Source: Salinibacterium sp. ZJ450
GTDB taxonomy: Bacteria > Actinomycetota > Actinomycetes > Actinomycetales > Microbacteriaceae
Direction: 5' to 3'
DNA length: 64,000 bases
Assembly (NCBI RefSeq): GCF_011751885.2
Contig: NZ_CP061771.1
Coordinates: 1,364,001 to 1,428,000, forward strand
Shown: positions 42,369 to 51,279 of the stretch, piece by piece
Position numbering within the stretch: position 1 is the stretch's first letter
Layout of the letters: every line of letters begins with the position of its first letter
The notes under the pieces: model-generated
The model's database searches: none
Told to the model about the DNA's origin: nothing
What the model saw: only the letters and a program-made list of their open reading frames with translations
Position numbers and translations under genes: made by a program

Positions 42369-43220
42369 TTAGGCGACGGATCTCAACCACGTTGTCAGCA
42401 GTGGCAGGGTCACGTCGCTGCGCATCGCGCCGATGTGGTCGCGGCCGGGAAGGAGCCGTATGGTCCAGCCGGCCGCTTCCAGCTCGGCCTGATGCTCGCG
42501 GAGTGGGGGAGCGATACGCACGGTGACGCCACCCCACCGCGGGCTGTAGGAGATCTCGTCGCCGGCGCCCGCATAGGCGAGGCGGGGGATCGTCAGCTCA
42601 CGCGCCGCCCGGGCGTCATCGAAGTCCTGCAGTGCTTCGTACAAGGTGACGAACTGACGGGTCTGTGAAGGAGTCGTCGTCACCTGAGCGGAATCCCAGT
42701 CGCCCGGCTCGACGTCGACGGGGCTGCCGGGCGCGGTTGACTGGGGCGCGGTCGACTCGGCGTGCGCGGCGCGAGTCACGGCCAGCATCTCGCGGTACGG
42801 TCCACCCATCGGCGGATACCCGCCCATCGCCAGTGCCCACAGTCGATCGGTGCGGATAGCGAGCTGCAGCCCGCACAACGCCAGCCAGGAGTAGCCGGCG
42901 TACGCGAAACGGTCAACGTCCGCGGCATCCGCAATCGCCAGCAGGTCCTGGCTCAGCGACTCTGGCGTCAACGTCTTGGCGGCGGGATGCGCCATCCGGT
43001 GGCCTTCCAGATCGGCCGCGATCACCCGGAAGCCCGCGTCACGGAGGCCGGCGATCACGGTCGGGCCGGCATCCGGATCGGCGCCCCAGGCCCGCATCGT
43101 CTCCGCGGTCGCCGAGTCGTACGGGACGGTTCGGATCGGCAGCAGCACCGCCCGGCCGTCGCCCACCGCCACCACGTCAATCGTGGAGCCGTCGTGCAGC
43201 ACAGCAGCCATCCCGGTCAT
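42369..43220 (-). CDS. Alpha/beta-hydrolase fold protein
   Basis: 283 aa. The nucleophile elbow is GYSWLA (Ser), preceded by strand RVIAADLEGHRMA. A late Asp (GAGDEIS) and His (GRDHIGAM) complete a plausible triad. Substrate unknown. ATG 43220 with AAGGGG upstream. Confidence 0.85.
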   Translation of the reverse strand: MTGMAAVLHDGSTIDVVAVGDGRAVLLPIRTVPYDSATAETMRAWGADPDAGPTVIAGLRDAGFRVIAADLEGHRMAHPAAKTLTPESLSQDLLAIADAADVDRFAYAGYSWLALCGLQLAIRTDRLWALAMGGYPPMGGPYREMLAVTRAAHAESTAPQSTAPGSPVDVEPGDWDSAQVTTTPSQTRQFVTLYEALQDFDDARAARELTIPRLAYAGAGDEISYSPRWGGVTVRIAPPLREHQAELEAAGWTIRLLPGRDHIGAMRSDVTLPLLTTWLRSVA

Positions 43221-43274
43221 CGTGACACCCCTTGGTGTATATCTGGGCCTTCCTATCCCGATGGTGTCATGTGA

Positions 43275-43709
43275 TCAGGAGCGAGCGGCCCGTGCCTGTC
43301 GCGAACGGACAAAGCGTCGCGTCGGGGGAGAGAGCTCCAGAGCAACCACGATGAGCGCGACCACGCCGAAACTGATCGCCTCGGTCTCCTGGATGGTGAC
43401 CAGCTTCACCAGGGTGAATAGCGCCATGAAGATTCCCCAGGCGATCACGCCGGCCTGGCCGATGCCGCTGCCCCTAAACTGCGCGATCACCGACACAATC
43501 CCGATCAGGGACAAGTAGCCGTACATGGACAGGAACGTGGCATCCACCGGACCGTACCCGTCGAGGCCGGAGAAGTAGATCGCACCGTAGGTGCCCACCG
43601 AGGCGAGCAGGACGGTGAGAACGGAGGCGACGATCACAGTAGCCGGCGGACGGCGCGTTGCCGTCCGGCGCTCGGGGGACAGGACTTCTGAGTTGGTCTG
43701 AGTTGTCAT
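43275..43709 (-). CDS. Four-span membrane protein divergent from the sensor kinase
   Basis: 144 aa: spans near 25-46, 59-80, 87-105 and 112-126, then a basic tail (RRFVRSRQARAARS). No family recognised. It shares a 110-base divergent region with the histidine kinase, so it may be a target of that two-component system. Confidence 0.68.
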   Translation of the reverse strand: MTTQTNSEVLSPERRTATRRPPATVIVASVLTVLLASVGTYGAIYFSGLDGYGPVDATFLSMYGYLSLIGIVSVIAQFRGSGIGQAGVIAWGIFMALFTLVKLVTIQETEAISFGVVALIVVALELSPPTRRFVRSRQARAARS

Positions 43710-43819
43710 GGCATAACGCTGGCGGTGGACCTGTCCCAGCGGCGAGGGGCACCCGTCCCGTCTTCGATTGGGACTTCCTGTCCCGTGCCGATGCGCCTGA
43801 TCGCCGCCATACTGGGCGG

Positions 43820-45886
43820 ATGGGAGCCGTAGGAGGCCTTGTCGCCGTCGTCACCGGGATACTCGGCGGGCTGCTCCATGCGGTCAACGCGGCCGCAGAT
43901 CGGGTGCACACGCCCTCCTTCTGGTTCATGGGGCTGGCGACAGCGATCGCCTATGGCGCCGTGTCGGTGGTGCTGCGCCGCAGCGACGCGGTGTGGATCC
44001 GCCGGGTCACGGCCGCCATCGGAGCGTCCTCGGGGCTCGCCCTGTTGGCGATGGAGTGGGCGTGGCTCGGTGCTGTTCCGCTCGCCGGCTTCGCGCTCTG
44101 GATCGGCTCCTGGCTGTGGGTGGTCGCTTACGTTGCCATCCTCTCGGTGCTGCCGCACGTGCTGCCGCGTGGTGAGGTCACCTCGCCGCGGTGGCGCCCG
44201 GCGTTGTGGCTCTCCGTCGCCACGCTGGTCGTCGCGTCGACCGTCTGGGCCATCACGCCATACGACCAGCAGGACTTCCCGCTGGAGCTGCGCGAGCTGG
44301 TGAACCCGATCGGGATGTCGCTGGCCACCCATCCGGTGACGGTGATCGGTGTCGGAGTGCTGCTCCTCGTCTCCACGGCCCTGGCGATCGCCTCGCTCGC
44401 GGCCCGCTGGCGCCGCTCCGGCGGCCTGGCCCGGCAGCAGCTCAAATGGCTGCTGCTCGGCGCCGCCGGCACGTTAGTGCTCGCGGGCCTTGCCCGCGCG
44501 TTCCCCGCCGGACCCACCGAGGTGATCGCCGGTCTGGCCATGCTGCCGGTGCCGATCGCCCTGGGCATCGCGGTGCTCCGCCACGGGCTGTGGGAGATCG
44601 ATGTCGTCATCTCCCGCTCGATCACCTATGCCGCACTGTCGGCTGCGGTGATCGTCGTCTACCTGACGAGTGTGTGGCTGCTCGGCAGCATCCTCGGCGA
44701 CTGGACCGGCGCCCCGGTGGTCGCGACGGCACTGGCGGCGCTGGTCGCCTTGCCGCTGCACGCTCGCCTGCAGCGTTGGGTCAACCTGCGGGTGCATGGG
44801 GATGTCGAGGAACCGCATGTGGCGCTGGCCCGCCTGGGGGACCGGTTGGCCGCGGCATCCGACCCGCAAGAGCTGTCGACCCGGGTGCTGCCCGCCGTCG
44901 TCGAGCAGGTCACCCGGTCGCTGCGCGCATCCGGTGCCCGGCTGGTTCTCGTCGACGGCACCACGGCGGTTTTCGGAAACACAGCGGTGTTCGGAGATTC
45001 CATCGAGACGGATGTCGCGACCGGCGTCGCCCGGGTGTCGCTCACTTACGGCGGCCTGCCCACCGGTGAACTGATGGTGCACCGCCCCGGCGGGCTGGAT
45101 GCCTCCGATCACCTCGTGCTCGCGCGACTGGCGACGCAGGCCGGCGTCGCGGCGCACACCGTGTTGCTCGCGCACGAGGTGCAGCGGGCGCGCGAGGCGG
45201 TCGTCGTCGCCCGGGAGGAGGAGCGGCGACAGCTGCGGCGCGACCTCCACGACGACATCGGACCCGCGCTCGCCGCAGTCGCACTGCAGGCGGAAGCCGC
45301 GCTGAAGCTTGCCGTGGATGATCCGGATGCTGCGGCCGCCCTGATCGCGCGCCTCGCGCCGCGACTGAACCAGGCAGTCGGCGACGTGCGCGCATTGGTG
45401 CATGAGCTGCGCCCGCCCACCCTCGACGAGTTCGGCCTCGCGGCATCCGTGCACGAGCTCGCGGCGCGCATGTCGACCCCCGCTGTGCCGGTGACCGCGG
45501 ATGTCCCGGACCTGGCCGGGCTGTCGGCAGCCCTTGATGTGGCCGCCTACCGGATCGTCGCCGAGGCGGTGACAAACGCGGTGCGTCATGCCGGCGGATC
45601 TTCCGTGCAGGTGCGGCTGGCGGTGGCGGGCGGCAACCTCGAGATCGAGGTCTTCGACGACGGGCGCGGACTGCCCGCCGAGCCGGTGCCCGGGCTGGGC
45701 CTCACCTCGATGCGACTGCGCGCCGAGGAACTCGGCGGTGAGCTCTGCCTGGCGACGAGTGCACTGGGCACCCGGCTGAGCGCCCGGATTCCGCTGGCCA
45801 CGCAGGTTCCCGCCGAGCGGCCAGTGCCCACGCGACTCCCGGTTGACCGGCTCGCGGACACTCAACCCGCAGGGCGCCTCGCATGA
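43820..45886 (+). CDS. NarL-type sensor histidine kinase
   Basis: 688 aa from ATG 43820. The N-terminal ~330 residues hold about eight to ten membrane spans (a 7TM-like sensor module). A GAF-like region lies at about 345-470. Then come the HisKA_3 phosphoacceptor (EEERRQLRRDLHDDIGPAL, His invariant) and an HATPase domain (EAVTNAVRHAGG, FDDGRGLP, GLGLTSMRLRAEELGG). It should autophosphorylate in response to a membrane signal and pass phosphate to the regulator encoded next, whose ATG overlaps its stop. Confidence 0.92.
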   Translation: MGAVGGLVAVVTGILGGLLHAVNAAADRVHTPSFWFMGLATAIAYGAVSVVLRRSDAVWIRRVTAAIGASSGLALLAMEWAWLGAVPLAGFALWIGSWLWVVAYVAILSVLPHVLPRGEVTSPRWRPALWLSVATLVVASTVWAITPYDQQDFPLELRELVNPIGMSLATHPVTVIGVGVLLLVSTALAIASLAARWRRSGGLARQQLKWLLLGAAGTLVLAGLARAFPAGPTEVIAGLAMLPVPIALGIAVLRHGLWEIDVVISRSITYAALSAAVIVVYLTSVWLLGSILGDWTGAPVVATALAALVALPLHARLQRWVNLRVHGDVEEPHVALARLGDRLAAASDPQELSTRVLPAVVEQVTRSLRASGARLVLVDGTTAVFGNTAVFGDSIETDVATGVARVSLTYGGLPTGELMVHRPGGLDASDHLVLARLATQAGVAAHTVLLAHEVQRAREAVVVAREEERRQLRRDLHDDIGPALAAVALQAEAALKLAVDDPDAAAALIARLAPRLNQAVGDVRALVHELRPPTLDEFGLAASVHELAARMSTPAVPVTADVPDLAGLSAALDVAAYRIVAEAVTNAVRHAGGSSVQVRLAVAGGNLEIEVFDDGRGLPAEPVPGLGLTSMRLRAEELGGELCLATSALGTRLSARIPLATQVPAERPVPTRLPVDRLADTQPAGRLA

Positions 45887-46530
45887 CCGCGCGCGTGCTG
45901 GTGGTCGACGACCATCCGCTGTACCGGGAGGGACTCGTGACCGTGATCGCGACCATGCCCGGCACCGAGGTGGTGGGTGAGGCGGCGGACGGCGTCGAGG
46001 CGGTACGGCTTGCCAACGAGCTGCAGCCGGATGTCGTCATCATGGACTTGAACCTGCCGCTGCTGAGCGGGGTGGAGGCCACCCGGCAGATCACCGAGGC
46101 GGCGCCCGGCATCGCGGTGCTCGTGCTGACGATGCTCGAGGGAGACGACTCCATCTTCGCGGCGTTGCGCGCCGGTGCGCGCGGATACCTGCTGAAGGGC
46201 GCCGACCGCGCCGAGATCGAACGATCGCTCGCGGCCGCCTCACGCGGCGAGGTGGTGTTCTCGCCGGCGATCGCCGAGCGGGTGCTGTCATTCTTCGCCG
46301 GAGGCAACTCACGGGCCGATGCCGGACCGTTCTCGGCGCTCACCGCGCGCGAGCATGAGGTGCTCGACCTGGTCGCTCGCGGGCTCACCAACGCTGAGGT
46401 CGCCCGCCGCCTGTTCGTCAGCGACAAGACGGTGCGGAACCACGTGTCTAACGTCTTCGCGAAGCTGCACGTCGCCGGCCGCGCCGAGGCGGTCGCGCGG
46501 GCCCGCGATGCTGGCCTGGGTGCCGGGTAA
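45883..46530 (+). CDS. NarL/LuxR-type response regulator
   Basis: 215 aa. Receiver domain with acidic pocket VVDDH, phosphoacceptor Asp in VIMDLNLP and Lys in YLLKGAD. C-terminal LuxR helix-turn-helix (LTAREHEVLDLVARGLTNAE, then SDKTVRNHVSNVF). Partner of the kinase upstream by the ATGA overlap. Confidence 0.95.
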   Translation: MTARVLVVDDHPLYREGLVTVIATMPGTEVVGEAADGVEAVRLANELQPDVVIMDLNLPLLSGVEATRQITEAAPGIAVLVLTMLEGDDSIFAALRAGARGYLLKGADRAEIERSLAAASRGEVVFSPAIAERVLSFFAGGNSRADAGPFSALTAREHEVLDLVARGLTNAEVARRLFVSDKTVRNHVSNVFAKLHVAGRAEAVARARDAGLGAG

Positions 46531-46585
46531 CCTGCGTTTCTGGCGCAGCGCAACCGCCGGCGCGCTCCGACGCGCTCAGCCGCGC

Positions 46586-48712
46586 TCAGGCGTGCACGGC
46601 GGCGCTGGCCGGCGCCGGTTCGTGCCGCAGGTAGGTGCGGCGGAACTGCCCGGTACCCGCGGTCAGGGCGCGGAGCTCGATCGTGTACCGCTTGAGCTCG
46701 TCATCCGGAATCTCGGCATTGATCTCCGTGCGCTCCTCGCCCGACGACGTCGTTCCGGTCATGCGGCCCCGCCGAGTCGACAAATCGGTCATCACTGCCC
46801 CCACATAGTCGTCCGGCACGCTGATGGTGACGGCAGAGACCGGTTCCAGCAGCTGGATGCGGGTGCCCGACGCCGCCTCGCGCAGTGCCAGCGCCCCGGC
46901 AGCCTGGAACGCGGCATCCGAAGAGTCCACGCTGTGTGCCTTGCCGCCAACGAGCCTGACCCGGATGTCCACGACGGGAAATCCTGCGGAGACGCCCTTC
47001 TGCATCTGCTCCCGCACACCCTTCTCGACCGACCCGATGTACTGCCCGGGAACCACCCCGCCGACGACCTTGTCGACGAACTCGAAGCCCGCACCGCGCT
47101 CGAGCGGTTCGACCTCGATGTCGCAGATGGCAAATTGACCATGACCGCCGGATTGCTTGACGTACCGGCCACGGGCAGCGGATGCCGCGGCAAACGTCTC
47201 CCGCAGTGGCGTGATCACCTCCACCGTGCGCAGCTTGACGCCCTGGGCGCGCAGCCGGTCCAGCACCACCTCGGCGTGCGCCTCGCCCATGCACCACAGC
47301 ACCAGCTGATGTGTCTCAGAATTCCGTTCGACGCGGAGCGTGGGATCGACCGCGGCGACCTTGCCCAGGCTCCTGGCCAGGGCGTCTTCATCGCCGTGCG
47401 CCGCCGCCTGCACCGCAACCGGCATCAGTGGTTCGGGCATCTCCCAGGTCTCCACCAGCAGCGGCGACTCCCGATCGGACACGGTGTCGCCAGTTTCGGC
47501 GCTGACCAGTTTGGTGAGCGCACAGATGTCACCCGCCACGCTGTACGGCACCGGTCGCAGGCTAGCGCCGAGCGGAGACTGCAGGTGGGTGACCCGTTCG
47601 TCGCTGTCGTGATCCTGGTGACCGCGATCGGACAGCCCGTGCCCGGCGATGTGCACCGTTCGGTTCTCGCTCAGGGTGCCGGAGAACACCCGCACCAGGC
47701 AGACCCTGCCGAGGAACGAATCGATGGTGGTGCGCACCACCTCGCCGACGAGCGGCCCCGCGGGATCACAGGTCAGCGGCCCCGCCGGGTTGCCGTCAAG
47801 ATCCGTCACCCGGGGCAGCGCACGCTCCAGCGGCGACGGGAACGCCCGCGTCATAATCTCCAGCAATTCCGCGATCCCCACGCCTGCCTCCGCGGAGGCG
47901 GCCAGCACCGGAAAGAACGAACCGCCGGCGACGGCGGTTTCCAGATCACTGATCAGGATGTCGAGGCCGATCTCTTCCCCGCCGAGGTAGCGGTCCATCA
48001 ACGTTTCATCCTCGCTCTCGGCGATGATGCCCTCGATGAGCGCTCCGCGTGCCGCCTCGGCGTCGGCATGTTCGCCCTCGGGCACCGTGCCGGACAGTAA
48101 TCCGAGCAATCCGGTGATCGCGCCGTCGGTGCGAATCGGGAGGTAGAGCGGCAGCACCGCGGTGCCGAAGGCCTCCTGGCAGGCTGCCAGGACGGCCTCA
48201 TAGTGAGCCCGGGGATGGTCGATCCTGCTGATCACGACGGCCCGCGGCATCCCGACCCGTTCGCATTCCGACCACAGCGCGGTGGTTGCCACGTCGACCC
48301 CGTCAACGGCTGACACCACGAACAGCGCCGCATCCGCCGCGCGCAACCCGGCGCGCAGGTCGCCGATGAAATCGGCGTAGCCCGGCGTATCCAGCAGGTT
48401 CACCGTGACGTCGTCAACGGTCAGCGGCAGCACGGCGAGCGACACCGAGCGTTGCTGATGGATCTCCGACGGGTCTGAGTCGCTCACCGTCGTGCCGTCC
48501 ACGATCGAACCCATCCGGTTTATCGCGCCCGTGGCGGCGAGCAGAGCTTCGGCGAGCATCGTCTTGCCCGCCCCCGAGCGACCGACCAGCGCGATGTTGC
48601 GGATGCTCTCGGGGTGATCGACGGGCGTTCCCATCCCCGCATCGGCTCGACGACGCTCGGGACTGCTTCGGCCCGAGCTTTTCGACGAACCATTCGCGCC
48701 TTTAGCCGACAT
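46586..48712 (-). CDS. Elongation factor G-like GTPase (FusA2/EF-G2 type)
   Basis: 708 aa. I chose ATG 48712 (GGGAG seven bases upstream); a longer frame to 49234 is low-complexity. The P-loop reads GRSGAGKTML in place of the EF-G AHIDAGKT form, G3 is DTPGY, and G4 is SRID instead of NKxD. Domains II-V follow (VEPLERGAGFEFVDKVVGGVVP is the domain IV region). This fits actinobacterial EF-G-like proteins, not the housekeeping factor. No EF-Tu, S7 or S12 genes are near. Loss of the Asn/Lys of G4 may weaken guanine specificity. The role is unknown; a ribosome-linked function is likely. Confidence 0.88.
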   Translation of the reverse strand: MSAKGANGSSKSSGRSSPERRRADAGMGTPVDHPESIRNIALVGRSGAGKTMLAEALLAATGAINRMGSIVDGTTVSDSDPSEIHQQRSVSLAVLPLTVDDVTVNLLDTPGYADFIGDLRAGLRAADAALFVVSAVDGVDVATTALWSECERVGMPRAVVISRIDHPRAHYEAVLAACQEAFGTAVLPLYLPIRTDGAITGLLGLLSGTVPEGEHADAEAARGALIEGIIAESEDETLMDRYLGGEEIGLDILISDLETAVAGGSFFPVLAASAEAGVGIAELLEIMTRAFPSPLERALPRVTDLDGNPAGPLTCDPAGPLVGEVVRTTIDSFLGRVCLVRVFSGTLSENRTVHIAGHGLSDRGHQDHDSDERVTHLQSPLGASLRPVPYSVAGDICALTKLVSAETGDTVSDRESPLLVETWEMPEPLMPVAVQAAAHGDEDALARSLGKVAAVDPTLRVERNSETHQLVLWCMGEAHAEVVLDRLRAQGVKLRTVEVITPLRETFAAASAARGRYVKQSGGHGQFAICDIEVEPLERGAGFEFVDKVVGGVVPGQYIGSVEKGVREQMQKGVSAGFPVVDIRVRLVGGKAHSVDSSDAAFQAAGALALREAASGTRIQLLEPVSAVTISVPDDYVGAVMTDLSTRRGRMTGTTSSGEERTEINAEIPDDELKRYTIELRALTAGTGQFRRTYLRHEPAPASAAVHA

Positions 48713-48793
48713 GAGGAACTCCCGACGTCGCATGCGTGATCCCGCATCGTATGAGTCGATTTGACACCCTGACACGACCCCACAGCAAGGGCG

Positions 48794-48830
48794 ACGTGAT
48801 GTCCCCCGATGTGGGGGTTTGCCGTCACGT
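48794..48830. promoter_or_regulatory. Nested inverted repeat upstream of the metallophosphoesterase gene
   Basis: ACGTGA (48794-48799) and TCACGT (48825-48830) enclose CCCCC (48803-48807) and GGGGG (48813-48817). It lies 90 bases before the start, suited to a regulator site. The regulator is unknown. Confidence 0.4.
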
Positions 48831-48917
48831 AACCGGGCGGCCACCCGGCGGACGTGTTGGGGCCATCCCTCGTGCATACGTTGGTAAGGCAAGGAAAACT
48901 CGGAACCGGAGGAAAGC

Positions 48918-50513
48918 ATGAAACCCACCAGAACACGATCACGAACTATCGCGGCAGCCTCCGTCCTCGCTCTTGTCGGGCTGGCGTCGGCGAACATCTC
49001 TGCCGCAAACGCAGAGCCAGCAGGCCAGACCGACAAGCTGGGTAAGGATGCCGTGGAGCTGACCCGCACCACGCTGTGGAGTGAGGACTTCGAGTCAGTC
49101 AAGACGCCGACCGGCTTTGCCCGCGATGCGCCAGAGGATTGGAGCATCCGCAATTCGGAGTTCAGCACCGGCGAAGAGCGCTGGGCGGGCTGGGCCTTCA
49201 CCAACGTCCGTGACTGGACCTGGGCGGTGGGCACCGAACAGCGCCACTACTTCACCCGGGGTCACGGCACCTTCGCTGTGGCGGAGAGCCGCCACCAGCG
49301 CCTGGCCGAGCACGACCGGATGACCACGGCGCTCCAGTCGCCGCAGATCGACGTGAAGAAACAGGATGTCGTGGAGTTGCGCTTCGACTCCCACTACCGC
49401 CAGGGCGCCGCCCCGCAGCACGCTACCGTCAGCGTCTCCTTCGACGGGGGCCCCGCGCAGGAGCTTTCGCGGTACACCGCAGACAAGATGAGCTCGCATG
49501 AACTGCTTACCGTCGACGTGCCAGACGGCGCGCGCACCGCGAGCTTCAGCTGGTCATACAACGACTCGCAGAACGACTGGTTCTGGGCAATCGACAACGT
49601 CGAGGTGACCGAACCGATGGGGAAGGTCGAGGGCGAGGCCTACGCCGTCGTCGATGTGATCAGCGACATCCAGGGCGCCATCCCGCAGTACAAGTCGGCA
49701 GTGGCTCAGCTCAACGAGATGCAGGACCCGGCCGGCGCCATGGTCGTCAACGGCGACTACGTCGACCTCGGCTCCGAGGCGCTGTACGACGAGTTCGAAG
49801 CAGCGACGAATGAAGTGCCGCACGATTCCGGCCGCACGTACTTCACGATCGGCAACCACGAGATGCTGGGCGCGGAGGGGTCGGAGACATACATCGACCG
49901 CTACCTCGAGTTCACCGGGCAGGACAAGGTCTGGCGTGAGGAGGTTGTCGACGGGGTGCCGATCATCCTCGTCAACACCGAGTACTACAGCGACGCCGAC
50001 CGCGGTGGGGTTGAGCCGTACGTCAAGATCTCGGACGAGCAGCTCGGGTGGCTGGATACCCGTTTGGCGTACTGGGCAAAGCAGGGCAAGCCGGCGCTGG
50101 TCTTCAACCACCACGTGCTGCCGGACACCGTCTCGTCAAGCTACAGCGCGTGGAACCAGCACGACTACTACGACCTCGAATCGTTCGCCGAGGTCGTCGG
50201 AAAGTACTCCAACGTCGTCTTCTTCACCAGCCACACCCACATGTCGCTCGAGCTCGAGGACTGGTGGGGCCGTTACCGCGCCGTAGGCACAGACAACGCC
50301 CGCGGCTTCCCGGTGGTGAACACCGGCGCCATCACGTACAACACGGTTCCGGATGGCAGTGACCACGAGGGCGACCGGCTCGAGGGCGACCACTCAACCG
50401 GCCTGCGGGTGAAGGTGTACGAGGACCGCGTTCGCGTGGAGGCGTGGGACTTCGTCCGCGGGGAGATGATCAAGCACGTCGATCTCCCGACGCCCAAGAA
50501 GACCCGCGACTGA
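48918..50513 (+). CDS. Secreted calcineurin-like metallophosphoesterase
   Basis: 531 aa; ATG 48918 with GGAGG six bases upstream. Signal peptide with a basic start and SVLALVGLASANISAANA, cleaved near residue 31. Residues ~45-230 form a jelly-roll-like module (SWSYNDSQNDWFWAIDNVEV). The catalytic domain shows DVISDIQG, GDYVD, GNHEML, FNHHVLP and TSHTHMS, the metal ligands of the family. It probably cleaves phosphate esters outside the cell. Transcribed alone. Confidence 0.9.
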   Translation: MKPTRTRSRTIAAASVLALVGLASANISAANAEPAGQTDKLGKDAVELTRTTLWSEDFESVKTPTGFARDAPEDWSIRNSEFSTGEERWAGWAFTNVRDWTWAVGTEQRHYFTRGHGTFAVAESRHQRLAEHDRMTTALQSPQIDVKKQDVVELRFDSHYRQGAAPQHATVSVSFDGGPAQELSRYTADKMSSHELLTVDVPDGARTASFSWSYNDSQNDWFWAIDNVEVTEPMGKVEGEAYAVVDVISDIQGAIPQYKSAVAQLNEMQDPAGAMVVNGDYVDLGSEALYDEFEAATNEVPHDSGRTYFTIGNHEMLGAEGSETYIDRYLEFTGQDKVWREEVVDGVPIILVNTEYYSDADRGGVEPYVKISDEQLGWLDTRLAYWAKQGKPALVFNHHVLPDTVSSSYSAWNQHDYYDLESFAEVVGKYSNVVFFTSHTHMSLELEDWWGRYRAVGTDNARGFPVVNTGAITYNTVPDGSDHEGDRLEGDHSTGLRVKVYEDRVRVEAWDFVRGEMIKHVDLPTPKKTRD

Positions 50514-50575
50514 TGACCTGGCCGGGCGGGGGAGAAATCCTCGGCCCGGCCATACTTCGCCGCTAGGATCGGCGC

Positions 50576-51163
50576 GTGACCGACATGCCGCCGAGCGGAA
50601 CGCTCCAGCACCTTGGCCAATTCTTCATCAAGCAGCGCATCACCATGATGGTGAACCGGTACGAGGTGCGCGAGGCGAATCCCGACGGCTCCGAGGGCCG
50701 CCTGGTGGCGATCGCCCAACAAAAGCGCATGGCGATGAAGGAGCAGGTCACCTTCTACGCCGACGAGGCGCGCACCCAGGCGGTGTTCTCATTCAAGGCC
50801 CGACAGGCGCTGGATCTCGCCGCCGTGTACGACGTGACCGATGGCGCGGGCCAGCCGCTCGGCTGGTTCCAGAAGGACTTCGGTGCCAGCCTGCTGCGCT
50901 CGAGCTTCCACCTGGTCGGGCCGGGCGTCGAGGCGTACGGGCAGGAGCGCAACCAGGTGGTCGGCATCATCCGCCGGTTCGTTGACCTTCCGTTCTCGTT
51001 CCACTTCGACTTCACCGACAAGAAGTCCGGCGCGACCGTCATGTCAAGCGAGCGCCAGTTCACGCTGCGCGACCGGTACACGGTCAAGGTGGCCGACCCG
51101 CGTCTCGACTTCCGACTCGCCGCGGCCATGGCAGTCGGGCTCGATGCCCTGCTGGCGCGCTAA
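50576..51163 (+). CDS. LURP-one-related (scramblase-fold) protein
   Basis: 195 aa from GTG 50576. FFIKQRITMMVNRYEV, EQVTFYADEARTQAVFSFKA and QFTLRDRYTVKV match the tubby/LURP-one beta barrel. Bacterial members are of unknown role, perhaps binding lipid. Located 62 bases after the phosphoesterase. Confidence 0.85.
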   Translation: MTDMPPSGTLQHLGQFFIKQRITMMVNRYEVREANPDGSEGRLVAIAQQKRMAMKEQVTFYADEARTQAVFSFKARQALDLAAVYDVTDGAGQPLGWFQKDFGASLLRSSFHLVGPGVEAYGQERNQVVGIIRRFVDLPFSFHFDFTDKKSGATVMSSERQFTLRDRYTVKVADPRLDFRLAAAMAVGLDALLAR

Positions 51164-51279
51164 CAGCGCTACGCCAGCCCGACGCACGCCCGAGCCACCC
51201 CATGGACGGCGGCGCTTGCCGCATCCGAGAATGGCAGCATGCTGCGCCGCGTTGGATGCGTGCTGAGGCCGGAGCCACC

